Source: Muscardinus avellanarius
Taxonomy: Eukaryota; Chordata; Mammalia; Rodentia; Gliridae
Reading direction: 5' to 3'
NCBI GenBank assembly: GCA_963383645.1
Contig: OY726560.1
Span: 28,666,800 to 28,730,799 of the forward strand
DNA: 64,000 nucleotides
In this document: piece by piece, positions 22,860-35,812 of the stretch
Layout of the letters: each line of letters opens with the position of its first letter
How positions within the stretch are numbered: the first letter of the stretch is position 1
Program-made: the position numbers and the translations under genes
The notes under the pieces: generated by a model
The model's input: only the letters and a program-made list of their open reading frames with translations
Told to the model about the DNA's origin: nothing
The model's database searches: none

Positions 22860-23240
22860 AATGTTGGTCACGTGCCAACTTTATAATCTTCATCAGGCCA
22901 CTATCCGCAGCCTAGTGCCTTTTATTTCACGATCTGTTCACTCTCTGTAGAATCTGCCGCTTCCTGTCTTGGCGATGCACTCTGTGAGGCCTTTGGCTTA
23001 ATCAGAGATTCTTAGATCTGACATTGCCTCCTCCAGCCGTCCCGTGTGCTGTCCTTGCCTCTCAGCAGTCAGCCTCCGTATCCCCTGCTTAACGTTGTAA
23101 TCTGCTTGTCTTGTTCCACTTAGGTTCCACGGGGAGGACGTCACTGGGTACCCCGCTGGCATTTGCCCACAGAAGAGTTGATTTTGACAGAGCATTTTCT
23201 ATGCTCTTCACTCTTTGACCTCTGTTAAGAATCTGTCCCT
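22860..23240. other. GC-richer unassigned block
   Basis: About 380 bp of higher-complexity sequence with scattered CpGs in an AT-rich intron, for example 'ttccacggggaggacgtcac'. On the minus strand it has AATAAA near 22925. No long open frame or recognisable domain. It may be an old LTR or a conserved non-coding element; I cannot decide. Confidence 0.35.
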
Positions 23241-24386
23241 GCTGGGTAATACAAAATACCAAGGCTCAGAGATTAGACTGCTTAAAATTCTCAAAGAGAT
23301 GGATCCCTTAGCTGGGAGAGGTTAAAATCCTCGTCTTTTTTTATTATTATTATTTTTTTTATGTGGAACATATTGAAAATGGCATACATTTAGACTCTGC
23401 TTGGTGCCCTCTTTCCCCCCACCCGGTTCCCCTTCCTCACTCCTTCTTAAAGACTGCATGCTACCCAGGCCTTTCTCCTCTCCCTCATTATTGTTCCCTG
23501 TGCAGCTATCATAGTAACGAGCTACTCATTTCATGATCCCTCCATCTGAACATTCTCCACATTTCTGCCTGATTGGTCATTCTGAAATACAAATTGAGCA
23601 TCATTCCTCAATTCAAAGTCACTTAATGACCACATGGGTGTAAATTCAGAACTTGAGCATTTACACTTAATACCTCCACAATTAGTGCTCAGCCTACCTG
23701 CTGGTCTCACCCCTTCACTGTTCATTTATGTCCATCTGGGAGTTTATACTGTCTAGAAAGCATAGTATACTCTCACAGGTCCACTTTTTTTTTGCAAACT
23801 TGTTTCCATAACCCTGGAACACTTGCGTCCATCTTAAATCTATAAATTCTTAGTCATTTTCCACGGCTCAGGTCAAACGATACTTGTATTATCAATGAAC
23901 TACTAGACAGAAATAGTCACCTCTACATTTGCCCTAACCAGCACTGTGTGTAGATTACATTAGAACTATGATATAGTCTAGTTTTCTCAGGACTTCCTGA
24001 TTTATGCCTATTGCTCTGGTGTCCTGACTGTTTTGGCATCTGGCCTGTGTTTTCCATTTTAAAAAAAGCATTATTATTAATACCTCAGTATTTATCTTAT
24101 CTGGTTGTGTGTGACCAGTTTGTAGCACTCAGAGTAATTATAACTGGCATCTATTTTCCATCCTCTTCTTGATGTCAGGTAATTCAAGCCTCCCTTTCAA
24201 GGACAGCATGTATAGTACACTTATGGATAAAATGGTCATCTTCTTAGAGATGACCCCCAACTCATTCTAGTCATGGATGACAATAAGAGAAGCATTTGAT
24301 GGTTACTCTGACAGCAAGTTTTGTATAAATATGCCATCTTTTTGCTTGTTCTTTGAAAACTACACAAAGCCACCAGGCCATGAATT

Positions 24387-24436
24387 GGCCTCCCAAGTCC
24401 TAAGATTACAAGTATGCACCATGACACATGGCTAAT
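24387..24436 (-). mobile_element. B1-half SINE fragment
   Basis: Only the inverted B1 5' end is present: 'ggcctcccaagtcctaagat', 'atgcaccatgacacatggct'. Confidence 0.6.
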
Positions 24437-24732
24437 GGGATTTTTTGAAGTTTATGTTTAACAAAAAAATGTACTAAATATTCACTCATTAACAAACTTG
24501 GTGTCCACCAAAATGTCTAAAAAGAGATTCAGTTCAATTGTAGGGGCAACTGAGAAAATTCCAAGCAGAGATTAGCAAGGATATCAGACAAGTCAATCTT
24601 TGTGAAAGTTGAAACTAAGCTCTTCACCCCCAAAAAACATAGGAGAGAACCTGGAATAATCCTATGATTACTTTTTATAAATCCAAGTATTTTAATAGAT
24701 ACAGAAACATATTTTTTTAAATGCAAATAGTT

Positions 24733-24868
24733 CAGCTGGGCAAGTTGCATACTCTTATATCTCAGTACATGGGACGCTGAGACAAAAGGATTTCAGGGTC
24801 AAGGGCAATCTCAGCAACTTAAAGAGAACTTCAACAACATAGTCAGACCCTGTTTCAAAAAAATAAGT
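24733..24868 (+). mobile_element. B1-half SINE, diverged
   Basis: + strand: 'gctgggcaagttgcatactc', 'aagggcaatctcagcaactt' and 'cagaccctgtttcaaaaa'. The ID half is absent. Confidence 0.6.
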
Positions 24869-25189
24869 AGCAAGGAGTTCAACATGATCCCACTTCAATA
24901 AAACATACTTAAATAAGTGATAAACATTATTAAATGGTCAAAAGTTCTGATAGCATATATTTCTGCATAACCAAAAATTACTGGAATATTTATAAATGAC
25001 ACATTATTGTCCTGTGTGTTATGTTACCATTTCATAAAGAGAGCAGTTATATATGCTAAAATACAAACAATTAAATGGTGATTTGAAGCCATAATAATGA
25101 ACTAAATATATCTTTATCATTTTAAAGACACATTATAAAACATGCCTTTATCATTTTAAATAATCTGTCTTCAACAACTTTTTCAAATT

Positions 25190-25783
25190 TATTTTAATTT
25201 TATTGTGTCAAGAAGAATTAACATTATAAAAATCTACCTTCTTAAATTTTTAGGTACAGACTTCATTATTATTCTTAGCCAGATAAAATGTTAAACAGCA
25301 GATACATACAACTTATTTATTTTTGCTTAATTGAAACATTATGCCCATCAGTTTGTAACTACCATTTCCCTTTCCCTACACCTCCTGACAAATAGCATTC
25401 TACTCTTTACTTATACAAACTTAACTATTTATGTCCCTGATATAATATCAATACTTTCTTAATGTGACTGACATACTTTGTTAACCATAATATGTTCTGT
25501 GCCTTGGCTTTTGGAAATAGTGCTGCAATTAATGTGGGAGTTTCAATATCTCTTCTAGATTCTAATTTCAGTTATTTTGGATAAATATCCAGAAGTATAT
25601 GGCTAGATCTAGTGGTAGTTCTATTTCTAATTCATTGAGGGAACTCCATGCTCTGTTCCATGGTGCCTTTTGTTTTCCATGGTATAAAAGCTTTTTATCC
25701 TCTACACATTCTTGCCAGCACTTGTCTTTTATTTTTATAAGACCATCCTGATGGTTTTGAGGAAATATAGCATTGTAATTTTT
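25190..25783 (-). mobile_element. Older LINE-1 (L1M-like), 3' part
   Basis: Minus-orientation 3'UTR and ORF2 end: 'gaaacattatgcccatcagt', 'tttggataaatatccagaag', 'gaccatcctgatggttttga'. It is split by the younger LINE-1 at 25784-26403 and resumes at 26404. Confidence 0.8.
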
Positions 25784-26403
25784 AAAATATTCTTTTATTG
25801 GTGCATTGTAGTTATACTTAATAGTGAATTTCATAGTGATGCAAATATGCATGCAGGTAATATTAGTGTGTTTACCTCAGGATCCCCTCTTACTCCTCCT
25901 CCCCACCCCTACACGCTAATGAGATTGATAGTGATACCATCATGTATACACATAACATTATTTGAACTCTTTCCTTCACCAAGCCTCCTATACCTCCTTT
26001 CCTCACTCTCCTCAAATCCTCTCTGACCATTCTACTGGTCTCTCTTCTTATTTTTCTGAAGGCTACTTTGTTTCCTATTTTCTTCTTAACATCTACATAG
26101 GAGAGAAAATATATGACCTTGAATTTCTGAGGCTGGCCTATTTCACTAACATAATATTCTCTGGTTCCATCTGTTTTCCTGCAGAGGACATTTTTTTTCT
26201 TTTTTTGCTGAGTAAAATTCCATTGTGTATATATACCATATTATCTTTATCCATTCATCTATCAATGTATACCTAGGTTGGTTTCATAATTTGACTATTG
26301 TGAATTATGCTGCTATAAACATAGACACACATGTATCTCTATAATATACTGACCTAATTAATTTGGAAAGATACAAAGGAGTGGAATAACTGGGACATAA
26401 TGT
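25784..26403 (-). mobile_element. Younger LINE-1 nested in older LINE-1, 5' truncated
   Basis: About 620 bp in minus orientation. It starts at the L1 3' end (ttttattggtgcattgtagt, the complement of the 3' end at 20920) and runs back to the ORF2 tail 'tggaataactgggacataat'. Flanks cattgtaatttt (25771-25782) and cattataatttt (26404-26415) form a 12-bp target-site duplication with one mismatch. Confidence 0.88.
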
Positions 26404-27722
26404 CATTATAATTTTGATTTGCATAACCTTGATGATGAATGATATTGACCATTTTCTCATATACATGTTGATCATTTGTACATGTTCTTTAGAGAAATAT
26501 TGATTTAAGCCCTTAGCCAACTTCTTAAAATTAGTTTATTTATCTTTTGTTGTTGAGTTGTAGGAGTTCTTTATCTGTTTAGGATAACGTTATTTTATCA
26601 AATTATAGACTGAAAAGATTTTCTCCCATTCCATGGGTTGCTCTTTCATTCTGTTGTTTCCTGTACTGTGTAAGAAGTGTTTAAACTGGATGTAATATCA
26701 CTTATTTATTTTTGCTTTTGTAGCCTATGATTTTGGTGTCATACCATAAGTGATTGCCAAGACCAGTGTCAGGAAGCTGTTTACTTATGTTTCCTATTAC
26801 AGCTTTTACAGTTTGGGGTCCAACATTGATGTCTTTATTACATAATGAATTAATTTTGGTATAGATACAAAGTGAAGTTTCATCATTTTGCATATAGTTT
26901 TCCAAAACCCTTTCTTAAAGAGACAACCCTTTCTCATTGTATATTTCTAGTATCCTTGTCAGCAGATCAGCTGATTTTGTATGCTTGGTTTTGTTTCTAG
27001 TGTATTTCTGTTTTGCTCCATTTTTCTATATGTCTGTCTTTATTGCAACAGATTACAGTTTAGTATAATTTTGTAAAATATATTTAAAATCGGACCATCT
27101 GATGCCTCTGGACTTGTTCTTTCACAAGTTTTATTTGGTTGTTAGTCTTATAATGTGGTTTCATATAAATTATATAATTGCATATATTTTTTAAAGCCAT
27201 TTGGAATACATTAAATCTGTAGATCACTTTTGGTAGTATAGACATTTTGGTAATTCATGGACAGATCTTTTCTTCATTTGCTTTTATCTTTTTAATTATT
27301 TCATCAATGTTTTGTATGTGTTTGTTTGTGTGTGTGTGTGTTTGCTATTTAAGTCTTTTGCCACGGTTGCAATATTATTCCTAAGTTTATCTCTCTTTGA
27401 TGCTGTTTACAAATAGAATTTTTTCCAGTTTCCCAATTTGCAAATGGAATTGGTTTTATAATTTTTTTCAGATAATTGTTAATATATAGAAACCCAACTG
27501 ATTTTTGCATATTGATTTCACATCCTGCAACTTCACTGAATTAGTTTACTAGCTTCAACTTTTTGTAATGCATTATGTAAGTTTTCCTAAGGAAAGATCA
27601 TATTACCTGCATATAGAGACAATTCTACTTCTTCTTTTCCAATTTGGATGACTTTTATTCCTTTTATTGCTAATTACTGTGGCTTGGACTTACAGTACAA
27701 AATTTAGGAGTGGCAAAATGTC
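26404..27722 (-). mobile_element. Older LINE-1 (L1M-like), ORF2 remnant
   Basis: Continuation of the L1 at 25190: 'ttgttgttgagttgtaggag', 'agattttctcccattccatg', 'attgccaagaccagtgtcag', and on to 'catcctgcaacttcactgaa', which lies in the reverse-transcriptase region of ORF2. Frames are broken throughout. Confidence 0.85.
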
Positions 27723-28925
27723 TCCTATTAAAATGCATCTCTAGCATCAAGCATACCACCAATTATTTACTAAAGTAAAGTAAAATGCATATGCATATTA
27801 AAAAGAAGTTTATAGGGAGTTGTATGTCTATTACAGGACTGGCGTTCAGGTTTCTTTTCCATACAGTGCATTAAGCAGCTTTGTTTCCCAGCTGGGTTGA
27901 TGGGAATGTCTCTGTCATGCTGCCATCTACTTTAACCTGATTTGCCATATCATTACATGTATCCTGAGTAACATAATGAAATTCTAAAGATAGCCACATC
28001 TCTGAGTAGTTGGCAAAGTGTAGGCCTAATAATGATGTTGAACACTCTTTATAAAATTGATGGATCATGTACAAAGCAAGGGCTCCATCAAGGGCAAAAT
28101 CCTCCAGGGTAAAATCCACCTCTAGGTTACCATCTGCATTTCAAATGTTTTCTGATTGATTTGACTCAGGATGGGATTTTTCTTCTAGGTTAAATATTCC
28201 CATTACCCAACTTGATTTCCTTATAGATAGTGAAGTGGAGAATATAGTGTCATTTTTTTAATCAATACAGAAATATAAGGCAATAAACCTGGAGGAGTAG
28301 AATTTAGGTCCGTGAATATCAAATTTGGGCTGTGACCTTGCTGAAGTGTCATGACAACTTGCAAAAAAAAAAAAAAAATAAATAAATAAAACTACTTCTT
28401 AGATAAAATATACAATGAATGTTAAAATATGCTACTCCTTTAAGATTTATTTCAGAATTCATATTTTATAGAATTATACATATAATTGTTGGAATACAAC
28501 TTTAAGATTGTATCTGACCCTAAATCAGCTAGGTAAAATACAACTATGCCTGCTTTATAGACAAGACAGTTAAAATTCAGAGAAATAACACAACCTGATC
28601 AATATCCCTTTCTTACACAATAGAAACTAAAGCCTAAGTCTGCTGCTTCTAATGATAGCACTTATTCAACTCCATGAATTTAAAGTTTTTTAAAGGTCTT
28701 GACATAAGTTTATACCCAGTCAGCTTTCAAAAGAAAAAGGACAAGTAAGAACTATAGTGAATTTATTCTTCCATATACCAAGCAATGCAGTAAGAAAACT
28801 GTAGCATTAAAGTTTCCAAGACAACCATGATGGTAATTTAAATACTATCTATCTCTTAGTAGTTCAAGTAATCATTCATATTTTAGTTCAAATGTATACT
28901 TGTACCCGTTAAGATTATGAAATCT

Positions 28926-29145
28926 AGCCAGGCGTGGTGGCACACGCTTGTAATCCCTGCATTTGGGAGGTGGAGAGAGGAGGATCGTGCAGGTTCAAAG
29001 CCAGACTTGCTGGCTTAAGAGACCCTGTTAAAAATAAAAATATAAAAAATAGGTGTCCGGGAGTGTAGCCCGGAGGTAGAAGGGTATCCAGGAAACCCAG
29101 TACCACCACCAAAAAAAAAATCAAAAATAAAAAATAAAAAAAAAT
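28926..29145 (+). mobile_element. B1-ID composite SINE, type B
   Basis: + strand: 'agccaggcgtggtggcacac', 'gaggatcgtgcaggttcaaa', 'ggagtgtagcccggaggtag', then A-rich tail. A short duplication tgaaatct flanks it. Confidence 0.88.
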
Positions 29146-30193
29146 TCTGAAATCTGTATTGAGTGAAACACATATATCCAATGAAATTACATTCTGGAAA
29201 TTACATTAGCCAGAAACAAATACAAAATAAAAAGTAAAGAATATATTCACAGAACAGAAGAGAAGAGCAAAAACAATAATTAGACTTACTCATATGTTAT
29301 TATAATTAGTATTATCCATTTTTTTCTTCTAAAAATATCCTAAAGTTATTCAAAATAAAGTAAAATGAATTAAAATGTAATATTAGCATTGCTGATCTCT
29401 ACTTGAAGAAATGTCTTCTGGTTCCCAAAAAATGCCACCTTATAAATAAACCGTGAGCATATAATAAAATAATTAATTGCAATTTTTTTCATTTATTTCA
29501 CAGATATTTATTTCATCAACTATTTTTAACTTTTGTGGAAGGGTCTCCTAAATTCTTACATAGAAAAACAATGTATTCTTAGGATTCTTTTAAAAATTTA
29601 ACAGGGCAGTTTATTTATTCTTAGGACTCTTTTTTCATTCTTCTTAGAAAAACAATTTAATATTAGAATATCATAAAGTTTGTTAAGGTTACATGTACCT
29701 AACAACAAATACAATTAACTTTTTCAGTGGATTTAGCTATTGATGAGACGTAGTATTATAGAAAGTTTCTAAGTAATATGAAAGTTTTCTCAGAGATAGC
29801 ACAAATTATTCTGTAATGCATGCTAGAGATGCACTTATATATAATTAGCATAAGACAACATTCTTAAAAATTGTTTCTGCTGTGTATCCTAAAAGATTAC
29901 AAAATTGTATAACTTTTATGTCTTTTTTACATTATGGGTAATGAGAATTATAAATGAATATTATACTTGATAAAATGTGTTTTGTTTAAAGAGAATAAAA
30001 AGTTCTCTTTGAAAGTAAAAATCTGTCATAACAAATTTCTAATTTATTATAATAGCCAGATAGGAAACACAGTTAAAAAAAAAAACTAATGCTACCATAA
30101 ACTCACTGCTATAAAAATAAAGTACAAATTAATTTTATATTTTTGCTGTTTACTATAGTTATGTTAGTAATTCTAATTTGTGCTATGAAGGTA

Positions 30194-30195
<2 letters not shown>

Positions 30196-30236
<41 letters not shown>
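30196..30236 (+). repeat. (GT)n microsatellite
   Basis: About 20 uninterrupted GT units at the tail side of the minus-strand SINE that follows. Confidence 0.93.
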
Positions 30237-30237
<1 letters not shown>

Positions 30238-30415
30238 ACTGGGAACTGAACCCAAGGGCATTCTAACTCTGAGATACATTCCAGCTCTTTTCAAATTTTA
30301 TTTTGAAATAGGCTTTCACTAGGTTGATGAGATTCTCACTACTTGTTGAGATTGTCTTTGAACCTGTGATTCTCCTGTCTCAGCCTCTGAAGTACTGGGA
30401 TTATAAGTGTGTCTC
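30237..30415 (-). mobile_element. B1-ID composite SINE
   Basis: Minus-strand copy: 'cactgggaactgaacccaag', 'aaataggctttcactaggtt', 'tcagcctctgaagtactggg'. Its 5' end is truncated. Confidence 0.75.
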
Positions 30416-30429
30416 AGTTTATAAAATTC

Positions 30430-31263
30430 TCACCATGCACAGGAATTGACTGATGGATCAAAAACTTAGAAATTAGATCAGAGACTATGAAGTTATTAGA
30501 TGAGGGCATAGGCTCAACACTCTAACATATAGGTACAGGCAGTACCTTTTTCAACAAGACCTCCAAAGCATAGGAATTTAAAGCAAGAATTAACAAGTGG
30601 GATGGCGTCAAACTAAAAAGTTTCTTCTCATCAAAGGAAACCATCAAGAACCTAAAGAGAAAGCCTACAGAATGGGAGAAGATCTTTACCAGCCACCACT
30701 CTGATAGAGGGCTAATATCCAGAATATACAAAAAGCTCCAAAGATTCTACACTAGCAAAACAAATAATCCAATCAAGAAATGGGCAACTGAATTGAATAG
30801 ACACTTCACAAAAGAAGAGATACAAATGGCCAATAGATACATGAAAAGATGTTCAACATCACTAGCCATCAGGGAGATGCAAATAAAAACTACACTGAGA
30901 TTCCATCTAACCCCAATCAGAGTGGCAAGCATACAAAAGTCAAATAACAATAAATGCTGGTGAGAATGTAGGGAAAGAGGAACTATTTTACACTATCGTT
31001 GGAAGTGCAAACTAGTTCAGCTGCTGTGGAGATCATTGTGGAGATTCCTTAGAAAACTGGGAATGGATCCACCATATAATCCAGGTATACCACTCCTGGG
31101 TATTTTTCCAAAGAGGTTGAAATCAGAGAAATACAGTAACATATGTATAACCATGTTCATAGCAGCACAATTCACAATAGCCAAAATATGGAACCAACCT
31201 AGGTGTCCATCAAAAGAATGGATTGCAAAATGATGGGAAATACACACAGTAGAATTCTATTCA
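30430..31263 (+). mobile_element. LINE-1 ORF2 C-terminal fragment
   Basis: About 830 bp of sense ORF2 3' sequence: 'ctcaccatgcacaggaattg', 'gaattaacaagtgggatggc', 'gaagatctttaccagccacc', 'agcagcacaattcacaatag', ending abruptly at 'gaattctattcagg'. It lacks the rest of ORF2 and the 3'UTR and joins directly to a SINE. Frames are broken by stops; short open stretches here are not genes. Confidence 0.9.
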
Positions 31264-31471
31264 GGCTGAGACAGGAGGATCTCAGTTCGTGGACAGCCTC
31301 AGCTACTTAGTGAGGCCCTCTGCAACTCAGTGAGACCTGGTTTCAAAATAAAGAATAAAAGACAGGGCAGGGGGTGTAGCTCAGAGGTTGAATGCCCCTG
31401 GGTTCCATCCCCAGACCCACAAAAAAATAAAATAAAATAAAATAAAATAAAAAATAAATAAATAAATAAAA
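31264..31471 (+). mobile_element. B1-ID composite SINE, type A, 5' truncated, fused to LINE-1
   Basis: Starts inside the B1 half at 'aggctgagacaggaggatct', directly after the LINE-1 ORF2 fragment. Linker, ID half (gggggtgtagctcagagg) and an (AAATA)n tail are complete. Confidence 0.88.
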
Positions 31472-32389
31472 AGTGACTTCTTAAGCTTAATTCTATGTAT
31501 AGTTACATTAGCACATTGTATATACATATGTAAATTATATATATGATCACTTTTTGTTGTTGCTGCTTTGATATGTAGTATTTGCTTAAATAACATGGTA
31601 TTTTTTTAGTTTCTTTATTGTTAAGGTCCTCTTGGTTTCTATTGAAGTAAAGTCAGAACATTACATTATGTATAGAGATTCTGTGTTTTCTTGGTTATGT
31701 ATATGAATTAGATAAATGAAATGCAATAATCTTGGTGAATTTTCAGATCAAATGCTATGTTGATAAATGTGTTTATCTGCTAATCTCTTGATCGGCCATT
31801 CACCTTTCTACCTACCTTCCTATCTACCTGTGTACTGGATATATACATACATACATACACACATATATGTACATATTTTCTGGAATGTATATATTTATAT
31901 ATGTGTATGTATAAATACCACTAATATCCATAAAAATGGAAGTTTCTTCAGTTTTATTTGTGTCTGTTTATATGTTGATATTCCCACTACCTAGGATAAT
32001 GCCTGGCATATGCTGAGTTTGTAATTGAATAAATGAGTGAATATTACTTTTGTGTCTCTAGTCCAATTCAAATCATTAATATGCAAATTATGAAAAATAA
32101 ATGAAACAAGTTCTGAATATACTGCATTTATGAATATAGATTAATATTGTTTACTAGAGCCTTAAACAAAAATTTTAGTAGCTTCCTTATCTTGATACTC
32201 ATTCATCATGTATTCTAATAGTTAATGGAACAATAGTTTTTGTTCCATTGACAGAGTCAGCAGTATCAGTAAGTTGCCATGCATGTACATACAAAAGGAG
32301 TGATTGTTTTCCTATGTCTTCATACTACTTTCCTCTCTTCTAGTGTTTTTAACATTTAATTAGTAGAGATAATTGTAGATTCATACATA

Positions 32390-33260
32390 ATTTTAGAAAA
32401 TAATGTGGACAGATCCATACATTCTCACCCAGTTTTCCCCAATGATTGTGTATATTTTTAACAAATATATACAATGTCTTTAACAGAACATGTAATAATT
32501 TAAAACATTATAACCAAAAAGCTGACATTGATGCAATTCAGTAGTTATATTTCATCTCTTTTACTTGCCCCGGGGTGGTTATTTAGTTCTACGTTAGATT
32601 GCTGTGATGATCATCACAGTCAAGATCCAGAGCATTCCTGTCACAAGGACTCCTCTTGCTGCTCAATATAGCTACTCGAGATAGTTGCTATCAAGATAGC
32701 CAGTTACTTCCTTCCATCTCCCCACTCACTCAATGCCTCACAATCACGAATCTATTTTCAGCTTTTATAATTGTGTCATTTTAAGAATGTTGCATAAAGG
32801 AATAGAGCAATATATACATTTTGATATTGTAGTTTTTTTTAAATATACCACAATTTCCTTGATATCCATTCAAGATGTATGTAGGGATCATTCCTATATT
32901 TTTTGCAAAATAATGTTTCATGATTTGGATTTACCACAGTTTAATTTTTTTGGGGGGGTAAATACCTAAGGGTATATTTTCAAGATATATAACAATTTAA
33001 TTTTGCAAGAAATTGCAACAGTTCTTTCAAGAGTAGCTGTATGATTTTATATTCCTACCAGCAATGTGTGAGAGATGCTACTTTATCCATTATCTTGACA
33101 GCATTTAGTTTTGTTATATATACATTTTTTTAAATTTTAGTGTATCTATTATATATGTAATGATATCTCCTTGTGGTTTTAATTTTTATTTCCCTAAAAG
33201 TCAATAATACTGAATATGTTTTCATGTGTCCTCTAAGATAATTTTTTGTGGAATGTAATT
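32390..33260 (-). mobile_element. Ancient LINE-1 (L1M-like) 3' region
   Basis: Minus-orientation, degenerate: 'aagctgacattgatgcaatt', 'tattcctaccagcaatgtgt', 'gtaatgatatctccttgtgg', 'ttttcatgtgtcctctaa'. Stops everywhere. It is bracketed by the 52-bp direct repeat at 32455 and 33365. Confidence 0.65.
32455..32506 (+). repeat. 52-bp direct repeat, copy 1
   Basis: Begins tttttaacaaatatatacaa and matches 33365-33416 at 50 of 52 positions (differences at 32470 and 32504). Confidence 0.92.
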
Positions 33261-33364
33261 GATTGCTAACCTGTTTCTTTCAGTCTTGAGATTTTTAATA
33301 TACTCTAGAATATTTATTTTGTGGAATATAACTACTACAAATATTTTCTTGCAGCGTGCACCTC

Positions 33365-33416
33365 TTTTTAACAAATATACACAATGTCTTTAACAGAACA
33401 TGTAATAATTTAAGAC
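33365..33416 (+). repeat. 52-bp direct repeat, copy 2
   Basis: Second copy, 910 bp downstream of the first and 237 bp upstream of the Sushi exon. Confidence 0.92.
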
Positions 33417-33525
33417 AAATCTAATATTTAGTCACTAAAGTGCTATGTCACTTCTTGAGATAAGTTAGAACACAAATTATTTGACAAAAAGTATTTGTTA
33501 TACAGATATTTAAAAATTGGCCTAA

Positions 33526-33858
<333 letters not shown>

Positions 33859-35611
33859 TAATTAAAATCTTATATAAATACAAAAATAAACATTAAAAGT
33901 TGGTATTGAAGGTATTAAGAACCATATTCTAAAATAGGTTATATATGGGAGTTGAGGTTTCAGAGGACCATCAACCTTCCCAAAATTTTCAAAATTATAA
34001 AGATTATTATTTTTTTCATATGTAAGTGTACACAATTCTATTAGATTTGTAAGGTTTCTAGAACCTAAAAACGTTATGAATCAAAGCTCTTGAAAAATCC
34101 TGGTCACCTTTGATTTACCACATGAATGTAATCCATTGTTTTCAAATTTAGAGTGAATTCAAATTATATTTAAAGTGTACCATGTCAATCTTGCCTCCAT
34201 TTTGATTATATATTCTAAGAAAGATAATTTTATCAGAACCTATGTTATTTAATGGGAAGCTAAAGCTGTTTTATTTTGATGATCTAAAGAGTTACAGGAG
34301 CTTGGGTCTTACTTCCAACTGTCTGACTTTTTTTTTTTTATGTTCTTTTCTTGAATCCCCAAGTTGAATGCTAAAAAATTAGGACACAAATTATTTTAGT
34401 ACTAGTTATAAGATTTAGAAGAAAGTACTTATTGAGAGGAATAATAACAGTGAGAAATCTCCTATACAATTAAATTAGTAAAATCCTAGACCATTTTGTT
34501 TAGGTCTTTTATTATTGTTATCATCATGAATTTACAAAACATTTAGACCAAACTATATTTTCTCTACTCAAAAATTTTAATTCCATAATGTCTTTTCTTA
34601 CTACATTGTAAGGAACATGAAAAGAGTCCATATCTTGTCTACCATTACTTTAGTACGTGCAAATTTAGCACATTTTTTTGGACATTTTATAAGTAAAATC
34701 ATGCTTTCTTCATTTGTACTGAGCTTGTAAAATTTTTTGAAGATAATTCCACAAATATTTGATTTTGAAAATAACATGGAAATAGGAAAAGTGTTCAGTA
34801 CTTCAATCAGAAAAGAATAAACTCACTCAACTTTTCAGATTTATTTTACTCCGTATAGTAACTTCTTATGCAAAAGTTGAAAGTCAAATTCATTAGCCAT
34901 TTAATGTGTCCCAGTAACTATTCTAAACATTGGTAATTTGGCAATAAAGCAAGACAGCGAGATTCCCTTTTCTTATCAGCCTTCTTTCCAGTAAAGTAAA
35001 AACTAAAATTAAGCTAAAAATTTACATGCCATTTTCTTTATTTATTATGGTAGGTTTTTAAGAAAACTATATGCACACACACACAAAATGAAAACTATAT
35101 GCACGAAACAAATACATCCAGTGGTCCATGCCAGTCTGGCAGTGGTTCTAGATCTCTTCTGCAGAAATGAAGCAGATATCAAGGAAGTAAACTAATCAAG
35201 AAGACTTTATTTTTCTAAAAAGGAAAAGAAAGCACAAAATAAAGGCATTTTGTGAACTACTTCAGATTCAGCCATTTATCCACTTACATGTTACTTCGTT
35301 ATAGTACCTATATTGCTCTTTATGCATCACTGGAATATTCTAAGTAGTCCAACATCAGTTCACTTATATTAAACTAACTATAAAAATAGGAAAAAAAAAC
35401 TTTAAGAAAATGTTCCAAACAAAATTTAACTGGGAATATGGTTCATACATTTGTTTTAAAGTTTTCACTTGTTTATATACAAAATTTTAACCTAAAAATT
35501 ACAATTAAATTAAAACTTTTCTAATTAATCAGAATCTGACTAGATATATCATCAAGAGAATCTTTGTGTACAGATGAAATTAGAGAACAACTAAGAATTT
35601 CTGTTTTTTGG

Positions 35612-35812
35612 GGTGTGTGGTACTGAGAATTAAACCCAGTGGCGTTCTACCTCTGAGCTCTACCCCCTAGAACAATTTTATTTCTTTTTTTGAAAGAGGT
35701 TTCACTAGGTTACTGAGAGGCTCACTAAATTGTTGAGGTTGTCCTCAATCCTGAGACCATTCTGTCTCAGCCTCTCAATACTAGGATTACAAGCCTGTAC
35801 CAGTTCTTCTGG
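35612..35812 (-). mobile_element. B1-ID composite SINE, diverged
   Basis: Minus-strand: 'tgagaattaaacccagtggc', 'gaaagaggtttcactaggtt', 'tcagcctctcaatactagga'. Confidence 0.75.

Noticed and set aside
30522..31247. Several open frames on both strands
   Set aside because: They fall in a LINE-1 ORF2 remnant with stops in the sense frame and carry no intact reverse transcriptase.
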